A DNA stretch of 64,000 bases from Macrostomum hystrix (GCA_950097015.1 CATNEN010000025.1:1395001-1459000), one strand, 5' to 3'. Shown: positions 20,742 through 33,845, counted from the first letter of the stretch. Made by a program: numbers and translations. The notes: generated by a model from the letters alone, not told the origin.

Positions 20742-23700
20742 GCGGGCCGCAAACTGTCGCCGCTGTCGCTGATTCGATAGGAGGAGAGACGCCGCCTTGC
20801 TGGTCCCTCCTTCGGGTAGAAGGGGATTAATAATGACGTTCTGCTCAATCGGATGCTAACGCCCTGAATCGCGATGCAGGCAGTGGCTTGGCATGCAGAG
20901 TCACGCACTATTGCTGCCGGTAATACTGAGAGAGACTCAAAAAAGACTCACCAATTCTGGCTTGCTTTAATTTTTCGTCTATTTTGAAATTGGATTGTAA
21001 AATTGTTTTCTATTAGCAGTAATTTATAGCCCTAATAAGAGCTGGAGCTAGTGTTCATGCAAGCACAGCCGCACTGGACTCCTTAGTGTTGAGCGAATCA
21101 ACTGTGCAATTGCCTGCACACTTTGATATCATTTATCAAAGCCATTCTCACACTGCATGGCTATTAAACAGAATTAAACTTTAAGCCACAATTTGTACGT
21201 TAAAGAGTCTTTGGCCACTCTAGTAAAAGGCAAAACAATGTCCAACAGTTTAATTTATAAGCAAGTCAAAAGTCTTTAGTTCTAAAGTCTCACCCAGTTT
21301 CTCGTTTGTCTCCTAGTGAAATTTTCTTAATTAGAAACTATAGCTAATTATAGCATTAGCACAGCCTATAGCGGGGAGAAGCATTTGCGACAGTGATCCT
21401 AAGGATGAGTCTAGCTTAACTTAGGATTGATGTATTAAATGAGCTGAAATATCGAGTGGGTTCTTGGTGTGAGATTTAATTTATAAAACACCGTTGGCTT
21501 CTAACTGAGCTAAACTGAATAGCGTTGACATTTTAGTTCTTACTGGCGAGCACTTCTCAAGAACAGCAGAGCCAGAGAGCCTGAAGTTTCGCACCTACAG
21601 GAGCGATGGTAATTAGAAAGCTATACTATGCCTGCACCCTATGCTCTTTTCTTCTTGATATCGTTCTCTTCGCATGCAGATAGTAATATTTAGCAGTTTT
21701 TTCCCCTGCTGGATCTCAGTTAAGGTGCAAATTACTTAACTCCCCTTTATGACTCGCATACTTTCTTGCAGTGTTTCATGGTCTGTGAGTCCATGCATTT
21801 AATTACACTAAGTATTCATTGGCCCTGTCAATCATCATCCAAAACTTGTGAGACTGCTCACAAGTGGACTCACACAGAGTCGCAGTCACAGGAAATACCA
21901 GATTTCAATACAACTGTTTTGGCCCTGTTTGCAGTTAAACAAACAGATCATAGCAAAATTATTACAATAATATTGTTCCAGACCTCTAAATCCAACGTCT
22001 TGGCCCAATAGATATAGAGCTAAAAAGCTACAGACGAGCGGAAAAATCGCTCAGTACACAGTGGAGTAACGGGATTAACCGGATGCGATATCTTTAAACA
22101 GCCAAGACCATGCAAACATGCCGCCTTGATCGTCGCTAGGACTTGGCTCGGCGACGACTCTCTCGACGCAGCTAGCTCAGAACATCTTGGTTGCCGCATG
22201 CATTGTCTATCTCTGCATACATACGGTGGATCTTGACGAGAGAACTATTTTTCGCGTAACAAAAAGTACAATTTATTTTTCTAACAAAAACATGTTTGTC
22301 ACTCATATTGTTTATTTCCAATTCTAATGAAATGCATGAGAATAAGCTGGAATCAAGTTATGCTTCCATGTTTTTGCGGGCCCCATATACGAATAGAAGT
22401 TAGGATACAGTTGGACGAAAAATCCAAGCTATAGTCACGGACTCATTACTCTCTAGCTGCATTAAATATTTAGCGCTAAATTTAGTCACAAGGGTAAGCT
22501 AGCGCAATTTCGGTTCCGACGTTCTAGCTAAATGTAGCGATTAGTACATTGCTACTTTAGCCACATATAGCTACAGTAATAATTGACCATTTAAGGCAAA
22601 TTAATATCTCTTCGGAATTTTGTCGTACACACATATACTGTAGATCTAACACGTGTACTTGTGTACCAACGCATGGAAAAACATTTTGATACACGCGAAG
22701 ATGTAAGTTAAATGTGTGATATTTACATCGAAAAATACATTTATATAGTGTGCTTTACGAGTTGAATATCGAATCCATAACGTTGATGTGCATGTACGTT
22801 ATATCGGTTGTAAAAAGTGCTAAGATTGGCTGACATCCAAATATATGTTCAATAAAAATACACAGCTCTACACAGCCTTCCCCAAAGCTTGCCTTAAAAT
22901 GTGTATTTAAAGTTCTAATTTTAGTAGTAGTGCTTCATTGTTTTTTTATATTAGACCTACTATCTACTTACATTTTTACTTTACGTAAAGTATACGTAGA
23001 GTATACTCCCGGGCAGCATTTATACGTATCGTTACGTCCTGGATACGTATCCAGGAGAGAAAATATTACGTCCCATGGTCATTTTTTTCGTCTCCCTAAC
23101 GTCCTCAATACGTAATTCTGATACGTAATTTTAACGTCTTTGTATGGCGTACAGATAACCAGTTGCATTATCTGTTTTCCTCTTTCTTCTGGCTTCAGGC
23201 GTCTATAAGTCAATGTGTCCACGTACTAAGAGCATGTTATGTTATGTTATGTTATGATTGTTATGTCTAATGTACAAATAACATAAACAGTGTACATTAT
23301 CAACGCATCCGAAATATCGCACAATTGTTTCAAAGTTAATTACTGAAAGTAGTCCCGTTAGTTATTATTGTGGTGGACAAGAAACAGCAAAATTTACGAA
23401 GTCCCTTCCTTTATCAGTCATAAAGCAGCTAGCTATTCCTGTAAGAGCTCCAACCTATTTTTTTGCCGATTTCAATTGTTACAAGTCAAAACCTCGAGCC
23501 ATAATGGTTTTTTACATAGACGGAGACGGAGTGTTTTAAGTTTCTTAGAAATAAATTATTTGAAAAATCGTAAACGTCCTCGACCGGAATCCAAAATATC
23601 CTAACAATGCTTGCCAAAGAAAACACCATTAGTAAGCGAGATTTATTCGGTTTATAAGTATCTAGGGGTTTGATACTTTTATTAAATATTCTTACATACT

Positions 23701-24034
23701 TATGCAAATCTTCTTCCAGTCGGACAAACTAAAATCAATCATTTGACTCGTCAGCATTCAAATTATTAAAAATAATTGCTTTAAATTTACATGTGAGACT
23801 TGCACTTGTGAAAATTTTTGAATATTTAGCTTCTTAATCTTTCAACTGCCACATATTGATAAAGAGTTCTAAAAATAAAAACAATTTATTCCCGATCGGT
23901 CCAAAGTCTAGCGACATTTATTTAGTGTTGTTTATTATCAAGGGCAATTATTATATGAAAGCTGATTCCCTACACTGACTTAGGTCTTAAGTAAGACTTT
24001 CATTAGTAATTTTTAGTTATATTTTACTGCTGAA
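20742..24034. other. Intergenic region between aquaporin and ZFPL1
   Basis: Divergently transcribed genes flank this region, so both promoters should lie here. I found no exon. It contains a TACGT-rich patch (22980-23150) with an 18-bp perfect palindrome and a short (TTATG)n run at 23234-23258. Confidence 0.5.
23038..23055. other. 18-bp perfect palindrome
   Basis: CCTGGATACGTATCCAGG is its own reverse complement. It lies in a stretch with repeated ATACGTA and TTACGTCC words. Confidence 0.8.
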
Positions 24035-27000
24035 ATGGGTCTCTGTAAATGCCCAAAGAAAAAGGTCACAAATCTTTTCTGTTTTGAGCATCGGGTCAAT
24101 GTTTGTGAAAACTGCCTTGTAGAAGGACATGGAAAGGTAATAAATTGTCATGTGTACAAATTGTTTTGCTTGTAATGTTATAAATTATGAGCTATTGTCA
24201 ACTCAATTCACTAGCTAGGCTTTACTTACGATGGTCCAGTACTTATCAATGTCATCACTTATAATTAAATATTTAGTTTACATAATAATTCGGAAGATTC
24301 TGGGTAGGCCTAGCTATTATTACCTGTTTAAAAACTTTTTCCAAAAATAACAAGCTTACACAGCAGTTACAGTTATGTATTACAGTTGACTTAACATTAT
24401 ATTTTATTTAGCTGTTTTGTTTATAATGCCATGATAGACAAAAATGAAAATTTCAGGCTTACAACTATGCTCTATTTACATTTATTGGGCTACCCTGCAG
24501 CCAGAGTGCAAAAGGATGGGTAGGCCCCTATAGGCCCTACTCTGGAAGTTTCCGTTGTACATGAAGATTGCCTGTAGTACGTTGTATGTAGATTGCACAT
24601 TGTACACAAAGAAAAAAGTTTGGTGTGCTTGTCGTACACTGTCGTACATTAATCTATGTCCAAAGTTATGTTGAACATATGTGAGTTGAGTTGTCATTGT
24701 TGTACACAAAGTAAATTGTGATTGTTAGTTGTTAGAATTTATCAGGAAGAACAATAGAACAATTGTTCTATTTAATAAAGAAAAAATAGGTTTAAAAGAA
24801 ATCTTGCTTTAAAAAGAAATTTTCTTTTTTTGCATAGTAGGGCTTTCTGCAAGTTTTGTTTCACTGCACATCTTTCGAAGAGTTTCAAATTGGATTAGAT
24901 TTTCTATTTTTATATAATTATTTAACTTTCTTTCTTTTTTAGACTGCTCTTTATACTTATGCTTATTATGCTCTTTAAGTGCCAGTTAAAATGATTTTGT
25001 CATACAACAATACTATAATTATTTGATCCCTGTTGTACCATCATACAACAGAACAAAAAAGAAAATTACCTTCCATCGTACACAAAAATCCTTTTGCACT
25101 ATGGCCCTGCAGAATCATTCCTTAAAATATTTAATCAATTGGAATAACCTGCATCTTAACTCTGGAGTTTAGAATAATGACAATGTTAGACAGTAGCATT
25201 GAAATGACAGAAAGTAAACTTAATACTGAGTTAGTTTTATATAATATAGTCATGTACTAACATACTTCACACATTTAGAGTAGGTAATACTAATAGTAGA
25301 CAACCCAGTACAGAAATTTGCCAAATATGTTCTGTTGGAAATGTTGCCACATAGTGACTTTGGCTAGACACATTTTCTTAAACCACAGTTCATGCCACAC
25401 CATGTCACTTTATTATTAGTGGCATGCCTATAGGGCCTAGACATCACTTTTGGAATTATGGACAAATCACCAATAGAATTCAAAGGAGAAATTAATTTAG
25501 CAAAAAAATTGTAGGATAGTCATTTATTATTATATTTAATAATGTAAGGAATAATTATAATGTTTAATAAACTTGAATAGGCCTTATTAAGAGTTTTATA
25601 ACATTTCCATGCAGGTACAATTAGGCCTATTTGCAAAATAATTACAATTGCAAAATAGTTTTCAAATATCACAATCACCTTTAAAAGTTTACAAACTTTA
25701 GTTTTTTGTCACTTTAGCCTGTTTTCAGAAACCAACACTCACAAAGTTGGATTTAGATTTGGAAAAAAAGTATTTTCATTAAATATTCAGTGTGCAACTT
25801 CTTAAAATTCAAGTGCTTTTATCTGCTAGAACTAGTAAATTATGTATACTTATTTTGCTAGTTAGGCCTATATGACAATTTTGAATCAATTGCCTAAGTT
25901 TATGTAGTTGTTTGCTTTTTTAATTATATATGTTTATTAATATCCACTAATTATCACTTAGCAATTGATCAAAAAATTCATTTTCTCAATTTAGTGCATT
26001 GTACAGTCTTATCTACAGTGGCTACAGGACAGTGACTACAATCCTAACTGCTCATTATGCAATCACAGCCTACAGGATGAAGACTGCATTAGACTGACCT
26101 GTTATGGTGAGTTGCATCATTATTATCACAAAGCATAAAATAAATTAGATATTTCATAGTTCAAGTAGCTAATTGGTAAATTAATATATTGGGCTTTATT
26201 AATTATATTGTGTTGTCCTTAAAAATATTATATTTTTAATTCTTAAAAAGATGATTTTAGCAAAGTATTAATATAGGGGCTGAGCAGCAGAGTGGTTTAA
26301 CATGTTTGCCTCGTGCACTAAGGTTTCTGAGCTCCATTTCGTGCCAAGGGTTAGGGTAGCAGTGTGTACTTTCACAAACAAAACTTCATAAAGCCGAAAT
26401 TTCGTGTAGAATCTCCATATCGCCCAAATTTCACAGTGTCGAAAATCGAAATGCTTTGCAAGCTATTTCACAACGCAAAAATTTCACATTATAGAAAATA
26501 CTGAGTATCAGCTTATTTTACAAGTATGCTGATATTTACAAATTTCACAAACCCTAAATTTCATATTGCATAACGTCGAATTATACTACAACAATAGGAG
26601 TCTTCGCGAACCGATTTTTTTTTCAGAATAATTAGGGACACTACAATTATTTCAAACTACAAAAGCATATTTAAAATCAAGAAAATGGAAATAAACTACT
26701 TGCTGAGTCGCTGTGCCCAGCTTAGGTGGGTTCCACAACGCCTAAAAGTCACATCGCTGAAAGGCATTTTAGTTCGAAATTTAGTTCATAATGCCGAAAT
26801 CCCACAAGGCCGAAAACTGCTTTAGCAGTCCCTACACAACGCCGAAATGTCACATTGTCACATTCTTAGAGAAATGGAAATGTTGGTAGAATCCAACCAA
26901 AACTATACCGAATGTAGCTCGCACATTTAGTACGTTTTAGATAAATGCAAATTTACATACAAAAAAATTACTGATAAACTGAACGCGTAGTTAAAGAAAA

Positions 27001-30000
27001 CGCAAGAAAAAGTATACACTTAGTAAGGACGAAAAAATTCTGCTAAAAGTGCATAAACTTCTTAAAACGCTTAATGCTTAAAACCGGATTAGTCATTAAA
27101 ACACCGGAGCATACTAGGTAAGAATTGGATAGTACCCGACATTAAAAAGCCAAGCCAGGCAGGATAAAAGCCAGTGTTCGCTAGTTAAGTATACATATTC
27201 TTATGTTCTAATTTGGCTGAGCAACTGTTTTATAAATAATTTAGAAAAACCCCTACAAAAAAGATGCAGAAACATAGCAAATAATCCTTCGACACACATC
27301 ATGGTTGCTCTGTTCTGTCGAGACAAAACAGGGCACTGATATCAAGCTTCACCGAGCGTTGGCTGCTGATCGGCGTCCACTCCCGGGCCTTTCTGGTCGG
27401 CGGCCAGATGGACGCCTGGATCAGCATCGGCTGCGGCCTGGTCGGCATTTTCGTTCAGCAAAAATTCATGCGCTACATTTGTTAGACCGTAAAGCACTTG
27501 GATTAAGGAGCTCTGTTGACTAGCAAGTAAAGCGTACAAGTCTGCGATCGATCTTCCTGCTAAGATATTTCGGCGCTTTTACAGCCGCCGAATTGGTCTT
27601 CCATTGTTGAGTCTTTCTATAAAGACGACATAAGACATAAGTGGAGCAGATACTCCGATTTGGCGAGGGATATAGCGCGACTGAAATGGATAATCAAGAG
27701 AAATGAGGGTAAAGAAAGCTAAGATGGTGGACTTTGCGTTCGTTCGCTGGAAAGAAATATTATACATTTCTGTGAAGAATTGAGTGCAGAACTCAGCAGT
27801 TTAATTTGTCAGAAAGAAATCGCGATCGCAATCGTACGCGAGCCTTCAGCCCACTCGGTGTCGTCTTTGTCGGCTTCATCCTCAGCTTCACTGTCGCTAT
27901 GCCCCTGGCCCTGACGCCTATCATCGTTGGCTCCAGCAGGCCGTTCCCACAGTCCACAGCCGTGACACACAACCAGGTGCAGAATGTGGCCAATGCAGCT
28001 CAGTCTGCGCATGCAGTCACAGATTTTCCCAGCGCGGACGATGTTGCTGCCCTGGTCGGTAGTACATTTGCCGAACTTTTCCAGGAGTTTAAACTTCTGC
28101 AGGCATGCCTCAAAGGCATTTGCGATGGCTTCAGCAGTGTAGCGCTCTGTGAATGGGATGAAGTCGAGGATTGTACTTTCGATGTCGAAGTTCTCGTTGG
28201 CAAAATGTGCTGTGATGATCATGTAAGCTTTGTTCGTACGATCGGTCCACATGTCCGTTGTGAAGTTTACGACAGTTGGGGCTTCCAGGCGCTTCTTAAG
28301 AAAAACCACCTCCTGAAACAGGGAGTCTATTCTTTCTGAAACCTTCTATCGTTTCGGTCCAGAGTAGCCTGGCAAAATTGCGTTTAGAAATCCTTGCATC
28401 CCTTTCTTTCGAAAGTCACAGTATGAGCGGCCATCTTGAATGATTGCCTTGATGACAGCCTTATCTAGACTCTTGATCAGGGCACTCGAAAGAGGCTGTA
28501 CACATTTTGAAGTGGTCGCTTCACGGTTGGGGCTCACGGACACAGTTGCAAAGCTGCCAGTTATCTTCATCTGTTTCATTGGCGCAGGGCATAGTGGCAT
28601 AGTGGCATAGTCTGTGTCAATGGTGCAAGTGGCCCCTGCACTTAATGGGCCTCCAGCTAAACCTGTTGGCATAGGCACCTCCTCCTGCAAGGAAGCTGCT
28701 GCACAGCTGGGTTCTTTGTCATTGCAGAGCAGCTTTTGCTGAGTTCGGAGGTGGCTTAGAAATACCTTTGTTGAGCCATCCTTCTGGAGCTTGATTTGCA
28801 TAGGGCACTCTTTGCATTTGGCAGTTTTCTTGCTAGAAGTGGTCAAAAAAACTTCCAAACATTGGATTTTGCTGGTATTTGCTAGTCTTGTCTGTTCAAC
28901 TGAAATGAATATGATTTTTAGAAGATTAATATTCAAGAAAGTACAAGTACTATTGACAAATTTTTTTGTTGATTGTTGCTAAAAATAATTAATATATATT
29001 AATAGAAACAATATCTGTAATTTATTTGATTTTCTTTACTTCAATCAATAAGTAAATCTGAATGTTTTACAGGTTTAGAAGACAAGGCCTATGAATGATA
29101 GAAAAATGCAGGCACATATTATTAAATATTTGAAAGTTAAAATGTTTAAAGACATATTTGAAATATTTGAAAATAAGGGGCTTCTTAAACAAAAGCTCAA
29201 TAAAATATTTCTAGTTTTGCTATGATCATAATTCTGCTACTTTTATAGTTTTCAAGCTTGCTGATTTAAAAAAATGGTGCTCTTTTTCTTGTAGAACAAA
29301 CCCTTCATGTAGGATCATCTATCTAGGACCTGGGGACATTAATGGGGGATTTCTTAAGATGCTTAAGATTCTAAATCTTTTTCTAAGAAACAATACATTA
29401 AAAAGCATATAAACTTAAGAAAATAACAGTAGTAATAGTACTAATACTATACCCTAAGTAATAATTTTTTAAAGCTAGCTATATAGTAATTGTTAACGAG
29501 TTTAAATAAGCTAGAAAACTCTTTTTGACTTAATAGTCATCGCAGTTTATGGACGGCACGTTTCAAAAGCCAAGTCAGTCATGCAAAGTAGAATGTATTG
29601 GAATATGCACGTGCACAAGAAAGCATGAAATAAAGCTTTGAATTCAAGCGTCTTAAGCCTTAAGCGATCACGGTAAAAACAAAAAAGCTAGTTCATAAGG
29701 ATTTTTTCGTAGTTCTATAGGAATTCAGAAAATTAGCGAAACCCCCGAAAACCCTGAAATCCCGGTCCAAAATCCCGTCCCGAACCCCGATCCCGAACAT
29801 TTATCGGGAACCCCGAACCCCGGCCCCTAATCCCGACCACGAACCCCGACCTAACCCCGAGCCCCGAACACCCCGATACGCGACGCGGGTCATTATAAAG
29901 CGCTAAGAGGGAGCAACGTACAGTATTGCACTTAAGGAAAAAGTACAAATAATTTTAAGCAGCAGACCTTACAATTTCCACATAGTCGCAGCTTGCTGCC

Positions 30001-31223
30001 ATGGACTCCATAGCAGGTCACGAGTGAATTAGGAGAGACGGTCTTTTCGAAACAGGAGAGCTGTCTTATTTTCCCGACCGCTTTTGTAGCACTGCCTGCA
30101 TCGCTTTGTTGGTCGAGCGCAGGGACTACTATACTGCATACTAAATACTCTAAATACTACTAAATTCTAATACGAGTATTTAGTAGTCCCTGGTCGGGCG
30201 TTGTAGCAAGTAAAACGTTATGTAGCTGTTATATTTCTAAATGCCTTTTCAGCAAGCAATCAAAAACAAGTCTCTTGTCACTGAGCTGTATTTTGTTAAT
30301 AGACTAAAGCAATTGACAACTGACAACACTTTGATGTTGGCCTCCTAAAGTTGCTGAACTATATTCATGGATTTGCTAAGTATCACAGTAATGAGAAACA
30401 GTAATAAAATGCTAATCATGTGAATTCGAAATAAAAGTGCTAACTTAAAAGCTGTATTTGCTAAATAAGAATCTACCATTTCTCTCCACTAGATGTATTT
30501 CACTGGCGCTGTCTCAACCAGAGCATGCAGCGCTTGCCTAGCAACACAGCCCCGGCCGGCTACGAGTGTCCCATATGCTCTCGGCCAGTCATCCCGACTG
30601 ACAACGCCGCTGGTCCGGTGGTTGATGGGATCCGGGCCCGGCTCCGCAATGCCAGTTGGGCTCAGACCGCACTCGGCGGCTCGGCCGCTCCCTCTGCTAT
30701 CAATTCTGGAGTTGTAGCGGTTGCTATGGCAACCCAGCAGCAAGCTGCGCAGCCACCTCCGCCTGGCGCAGTGTCGCAGCGTCTGCCAACTGATAGCGTC
30801 GAAATGACATCGGAACGCTCAGTCGGTCACGTCCACGGCTTCGGCAAGAAGTCCGGCTTCAGTGCCGGCGGCGGCGTGCGAATGGCGCCTTCGCCCACGG
30901 CTGGTCATCCCAGGGATGTTGATGAGAATAAATATGCCAGGCGGCCGGCTTTCACCTGGCTGGCCTGGGTGCTGCGCTCCGGCTCCGGCGGCGCTAGTGG
31001 CGGCCCGTCGTCTAGACGAGCTCCGCTGTCTCCAAGGCGCCGCCTGCTTCTAGTCGGTTTCCTGGTGTTCCTAGCCGTGTCCACCCTGCTATACCTGATG
31101 TCCACCCTGGGCAGGCAGGCGGCCGAGAGCGACCCGATGCTACAGCCGGAGCTCAACCCCAACATTCGCGTGCAGCATCACGCCGCTGTGGTTGGCCGCG
31201 GCTCTGGGCCAGAAATTATTTGA
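24035..31223 (+). CDS. ZFPL1: Zinc finger protein-like 1 (ZFPL1)
   Basis: An integral cis-Golgi membrane protein that in mammals binds GM130 and supports Golgi organisation. Three exons join in phase, 24035-24136, 25995-26106 and 30493-31223, giving 314 residues. Exon 1 encodes the hallmark N-terminus [20 protein letters not shown] with a B-box-like Cys/His set. Exon 2 begins [19 protein letters not shown] and starts the RING-like domain. Exon 3 completes it ([18 protein letters not shown]) and continues through [11 protein letters not shown] and a Ser/Ala-rich linker. A single TM helix (about 280-300; [18 protein letters not shown]) precedes the conserved tail [15 protein letters not shown]. 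Length matches the vertebrate protein (about 310). Intron 2 is 4.4 kb and contains a broken hAT transposon in antisense orientation. Confidence 0.95.
24137..25994. other. ZFPL1 intron 1
   Basis: About 1.86 kb of AT-rich sequence. I saw no exon, RNA gene or clear transposon. Confidence 0.5.
26280..26360 (+). mobile_element. Degenerate SINE head in ZFPL1 intron 2
   Basis: gagcagcagagtggtttaac followed by tttgcctcgtgcac resembles the tRNA-like head of SINE family A. No body or tail follows. Confidence 0.4.
26380..26870. repeat. Degenerate cgccgaaatttcac repeats
   Basis: Diverged copies of words such as gccgaaatttc, cgaaaatcgaaa, cgcaaaaatttcacatt and cgccgaaatgtcacattg recur irregularly for about 500 bp. 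This looks like an old, decayed minisatellite or the interior of an unrecognised transposon. Confidence 0.5.
27340..27486 (+). pseudogene. GC-rich exon-like fragment inside ZFPL1 intron 2
   Basis: A compact GC-rich island in AT-rich sequence has an open plus frame containing [17 protein letters not shown] and [15 protein letters not shown], ending at a TAG (27484-27486). Its composition and two hydrophobic stretches look like the last exon of a membrane protein. I do not recognise the family and it does not fit ZFPL1. It may be a captured exon fragment or a gene remnant. Confidence 0.35.
27800..28940 (-). mobile_element. hAT-superfamily transposase remnant with BED zinc finger
   Basis: Read on the minus strand from about 28936, the first segment has a BED-type zinc finger ([16 protein letters not shown] then FLSHLRTQ) and a low-complexity linker. 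After a stop and frame change near 28346, the second segment (28309-27809) has ZBED/hAT catalytic-region motifs: [18 protein letters not shown] and [12 protein letters not shown] followed by [10 protein letters not shown]. The C-terminal hATC dimerisation region is absent. The copy is therefore broken and truncated. It lies antisense within ZFPL1 intron 2. Confidence 0.8.
28990..30490. other. Remainder of ZFPL1 intron 2
   Basis: AT-rich sequence. The only notable structure is a patch of CCCGAACCCCGA-type repeats at about 29750-29880. No exon was recognised. Confidence 0.5.
29745..29880. repeat. CCCGAACCCC-type short repeat
   Basis: Irregular tandem words (cccgaacccc, atcccg, cgaccccg) give a C-rich patch of about 135 bp in an AT-rich intron. 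Confidence 0.7.
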
Positions 31224-31340
31224 GAAAATTTTGAGTATACCTAACGCGTCATAATCCGTTTTCTTAGTCCTTGCATACTCAGAAGAACTTGGTTATTAGG
31301 AATTGCAAATCTGTTCTATTTTGATGTTTTTCTGGGCTGG

Positions 31341-31346
31341 AATAAA
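31341..31346 (+). other. Polyadenylation signal of ZFPL1
   Basis: AATAAA lies 118 bases after the ZFPL1 stop codon, the first good candidate signal. Confidence 0.6.
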
Positions 31347-31349
31347 TCC

Positions 31350-33000
31350 TTAGTACTATATTGTACATATACAAAATAAGTGATTGCTCGATTGAGGTTT
31401 AAAATTTTTTGTAATCATTCTGCCTATCATTTCGTTTGTTTGCGAGTGTCTTCGACATTGTCGAAAAGCATATTTTTAATCCAATTCTCGTCTATTCTGT
31501 TTTGAAATACACTATTACTTGCTTTGTTTTGTTTGCTCGTTATAAACAGTAATACTAAAAGTATAGTTAATACTGAATATTGACATGTCATTTGGTGAAC
31601 TTCTGTTTTTAAAATAACTTGCACGGTGATAAGTTATTTTCGTCATACGGTCGAAAATAAACAATGTGAACTCTAAAGAACACGAGAAATGCGTTGTCAA
31701 TTACAGTTGAAATTCTTAGTTTTTTGTTGCAAGATACAGACAGTACAGGTCCTAATAAAAAATTTTATATAGCGCAAACAAAGGTTAACAATTATATTTT
31801 ATCATGAGCATTGTAAGTCACCAACAAATAGTAATGCACATTTACTCGCAATAAACTCGGCAGAATTGAGTTCAGACTAGAATATATAGTATAATTTGAC
31901 TTAGAGTAGTATTGTTCGCATCTGTGAAAGATTCCGATTAATTATAATTATTTGGTTGACGTCTAAAGAGCTTTAGTACCCCTGTAAAGACCCCCGTAAA
32001 TGTCCAAAAAGCACATCTTTGTCAGCGCACCATCAGGGCAATGTTGAAATAACTCATAATCATCATTAAAATGCCAGGCTGAGTGAGGCCAGACCACGCT
32101 AGATCAAACAGAAACACAGTGAATCTGGGCCAGGTGCCACGCATTCTGATTGGCTGTTGGTTTAAGAAGTTCTCAATTGATGGCTCTGAAAGCTGGTGCC
32201 AAATATTTGAAAGGAGCATCTCAGAGGCCTCGTGTGTGCTGAAATGAAAAATAAAATGAGTTTCTAAATGTATTACATGACAATAAATCAACCTATCATA
32301 AATTAGACAACATTGACTGACTTTAGCTAGTTCAACATAGGAATATCCAAGGTAGCAAGAGAGAGAAAGCTCTGGTCTTATCCTTCTGCTTCCTTCCTCT
32401 TACTTAAGGCAAAACTTTTAAAAAGGTTACTGAAAGTGACAATTGCACAAATGAGAAATGAGATAGGCTCTAGATATGAGGTTTAATCCATCTACTCTTT
32501 ATTAAGCACACTTAAATTTGCAATATCTATATAATTATATTTTGTACCCTGACATCATTGTCCTTTATCTTCCAAAAATTATGCTACATCACTAGCAGGC
32601 CTAGCCTTAGAAAAGGTCATATAGAAAATTGGTTACTTTAGCAATAAATTGGAACAAAGTGTTTCACATAAAAAAGAAATATCTTTCTCATATCTATAGT
32701 TACTTCTAAACAAAAAGGATTAAATCAAATAGTACTAATCTAAACAAAGCATTACAAATTATAAACAAAAAACAAATTCCCTTTCTTATATAGGCCCTAG
32801 GAACAATACACTAACATTTTAAAGGATTAACAGTGATTATACAACTTTCTAAGGCTTTTTCCAGTAGATTATTTAACTCTCAGGCATATTGCAGGTGCTG
32901 TTTATTTGAAATTCTAGCAGTTGCAGGATTTATTCTAAACAGTTTGGACCATAGACAATTTAACACTTCAAGCAAAACTTATTGCAATGTCTAGACTCTC
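31350..33000. other. Intergenic, mostly AT-rich
   Basis: A minus-strand open frame at 32022-32291 shows no recognised domain. No gene is called. Confidence 0.4.
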
Positions 33001-33002
33001 AG

Positions 33003-33360
33003 GGGGTTGGTGGCAGAGTGGTTAACGCGTTTGCCACTCGCACCACAGTCCCTAAGTTCGATTCCACGGCGAGGCCACATTTATTTGGGGCGCAGCCGCG
33101 AAGAGAAGGCTTCGGGGCTTGTCGTGCAATTTACGCCCTTGAGGGCCAACCTCCAAGGCACAGTTCAAGTGTACACTGCCTGACGATGAGAAAGTCAGGG
33201 CAGATGTACACAGCTGTGTGAGCGAGTGCCTGCATACGGTATCTGTGTGCGTGTGCTCACGAGTCAGCGAAATGGGCAGAATTGCCTCCTCGCTGGCTGC
33301 GGGTCTAGTGTCACCAAACTATGTGTCATTGCCCGCAGCCCTCCTGCAATTATTATTTAT
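33003..33360 (+). mobile_element. SINE family A, best full-length copy
   Basis: The head ggttggtggcagagtggtta has an A-box, followed by aagttcgattcc (B-box) about 40 bases later. The family body then includes cgatgagaaagtcagggcag, gtgtgctcacgagtcagcg and cgggtctagtgtcacc. The tail is cctcctgcaattattattta. This copy best defines the family structure: tRNA-derived head, unique body and TTA-type tail. Confidence 0.85.
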
Positions 33361-33379
33361 TCTAGACTCTCTGTGATGA

Positions 33380-33845
33380 GCCAGAAGTCATTTCCTCAAA
33401 AGAAGTCCATGTGTCACACATCTAAGACAGTCTGCTGCAAGCCACCAATCAAAGATAAGAGTGTACCAGCAAGATACTTTGAGCTGCCCATACAAGTGAC
33501 TTTGTATTTGAACCTTGACAGTAGAGAATTGAGTTTGGAGTTGTTCATCTCTTGTAGAGGCACAGTGCATTTGATGTCAGACTCTTAAAGCCATCCGTTG
33601 AATACTTGAATGGCCCACTTGTTGTATGTTAGAGTGTTTTGAGCCTTGGTGCTCCAATTGAGATTGTGAATTTTATCCAATGCTGTCTCAGAATTGCCAT
33701 AGGCCTATACTTCTCAAAGTTGCTGGAGAGCATTTAGGTCCTGGCAATCCAACCCTTCACATAGTATTTCTTCCAAATCTACTGCCAAATGGCAATTAGG
33801 ATCATAGTCTCCAACAAAGTTGGTGTTGGAGCTTTTGTCCATCAG
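33380..33845 (-). pseudogene. Decayed Crypton/ZMYM-type (DUF3504-like) fragment
   Basis: Translation of the minus strand gives scattered blocks interrupted by stops: NTLTYNKWAIQVFNGWL, then LNSLLSRFKYKV, then SSKYLAGTLLSLIGGLQQ. The order and spacing resemble the DUF3504/Crypton tyrosine-recombinase-related domain found in ZMYM, QRICH1 and KCTD1-like proteins. A further upstream block (GDYDPNCHLAVDLEE) may belong to it. Identification is by pattern only. Confidence 0.4.

Noticed and set aside
32022-32291. Minus-strand open frame of 89 codons
   Set aside because: AT-rich with no recognised motif and no exon signals; possibly transposon debris but unsupported.
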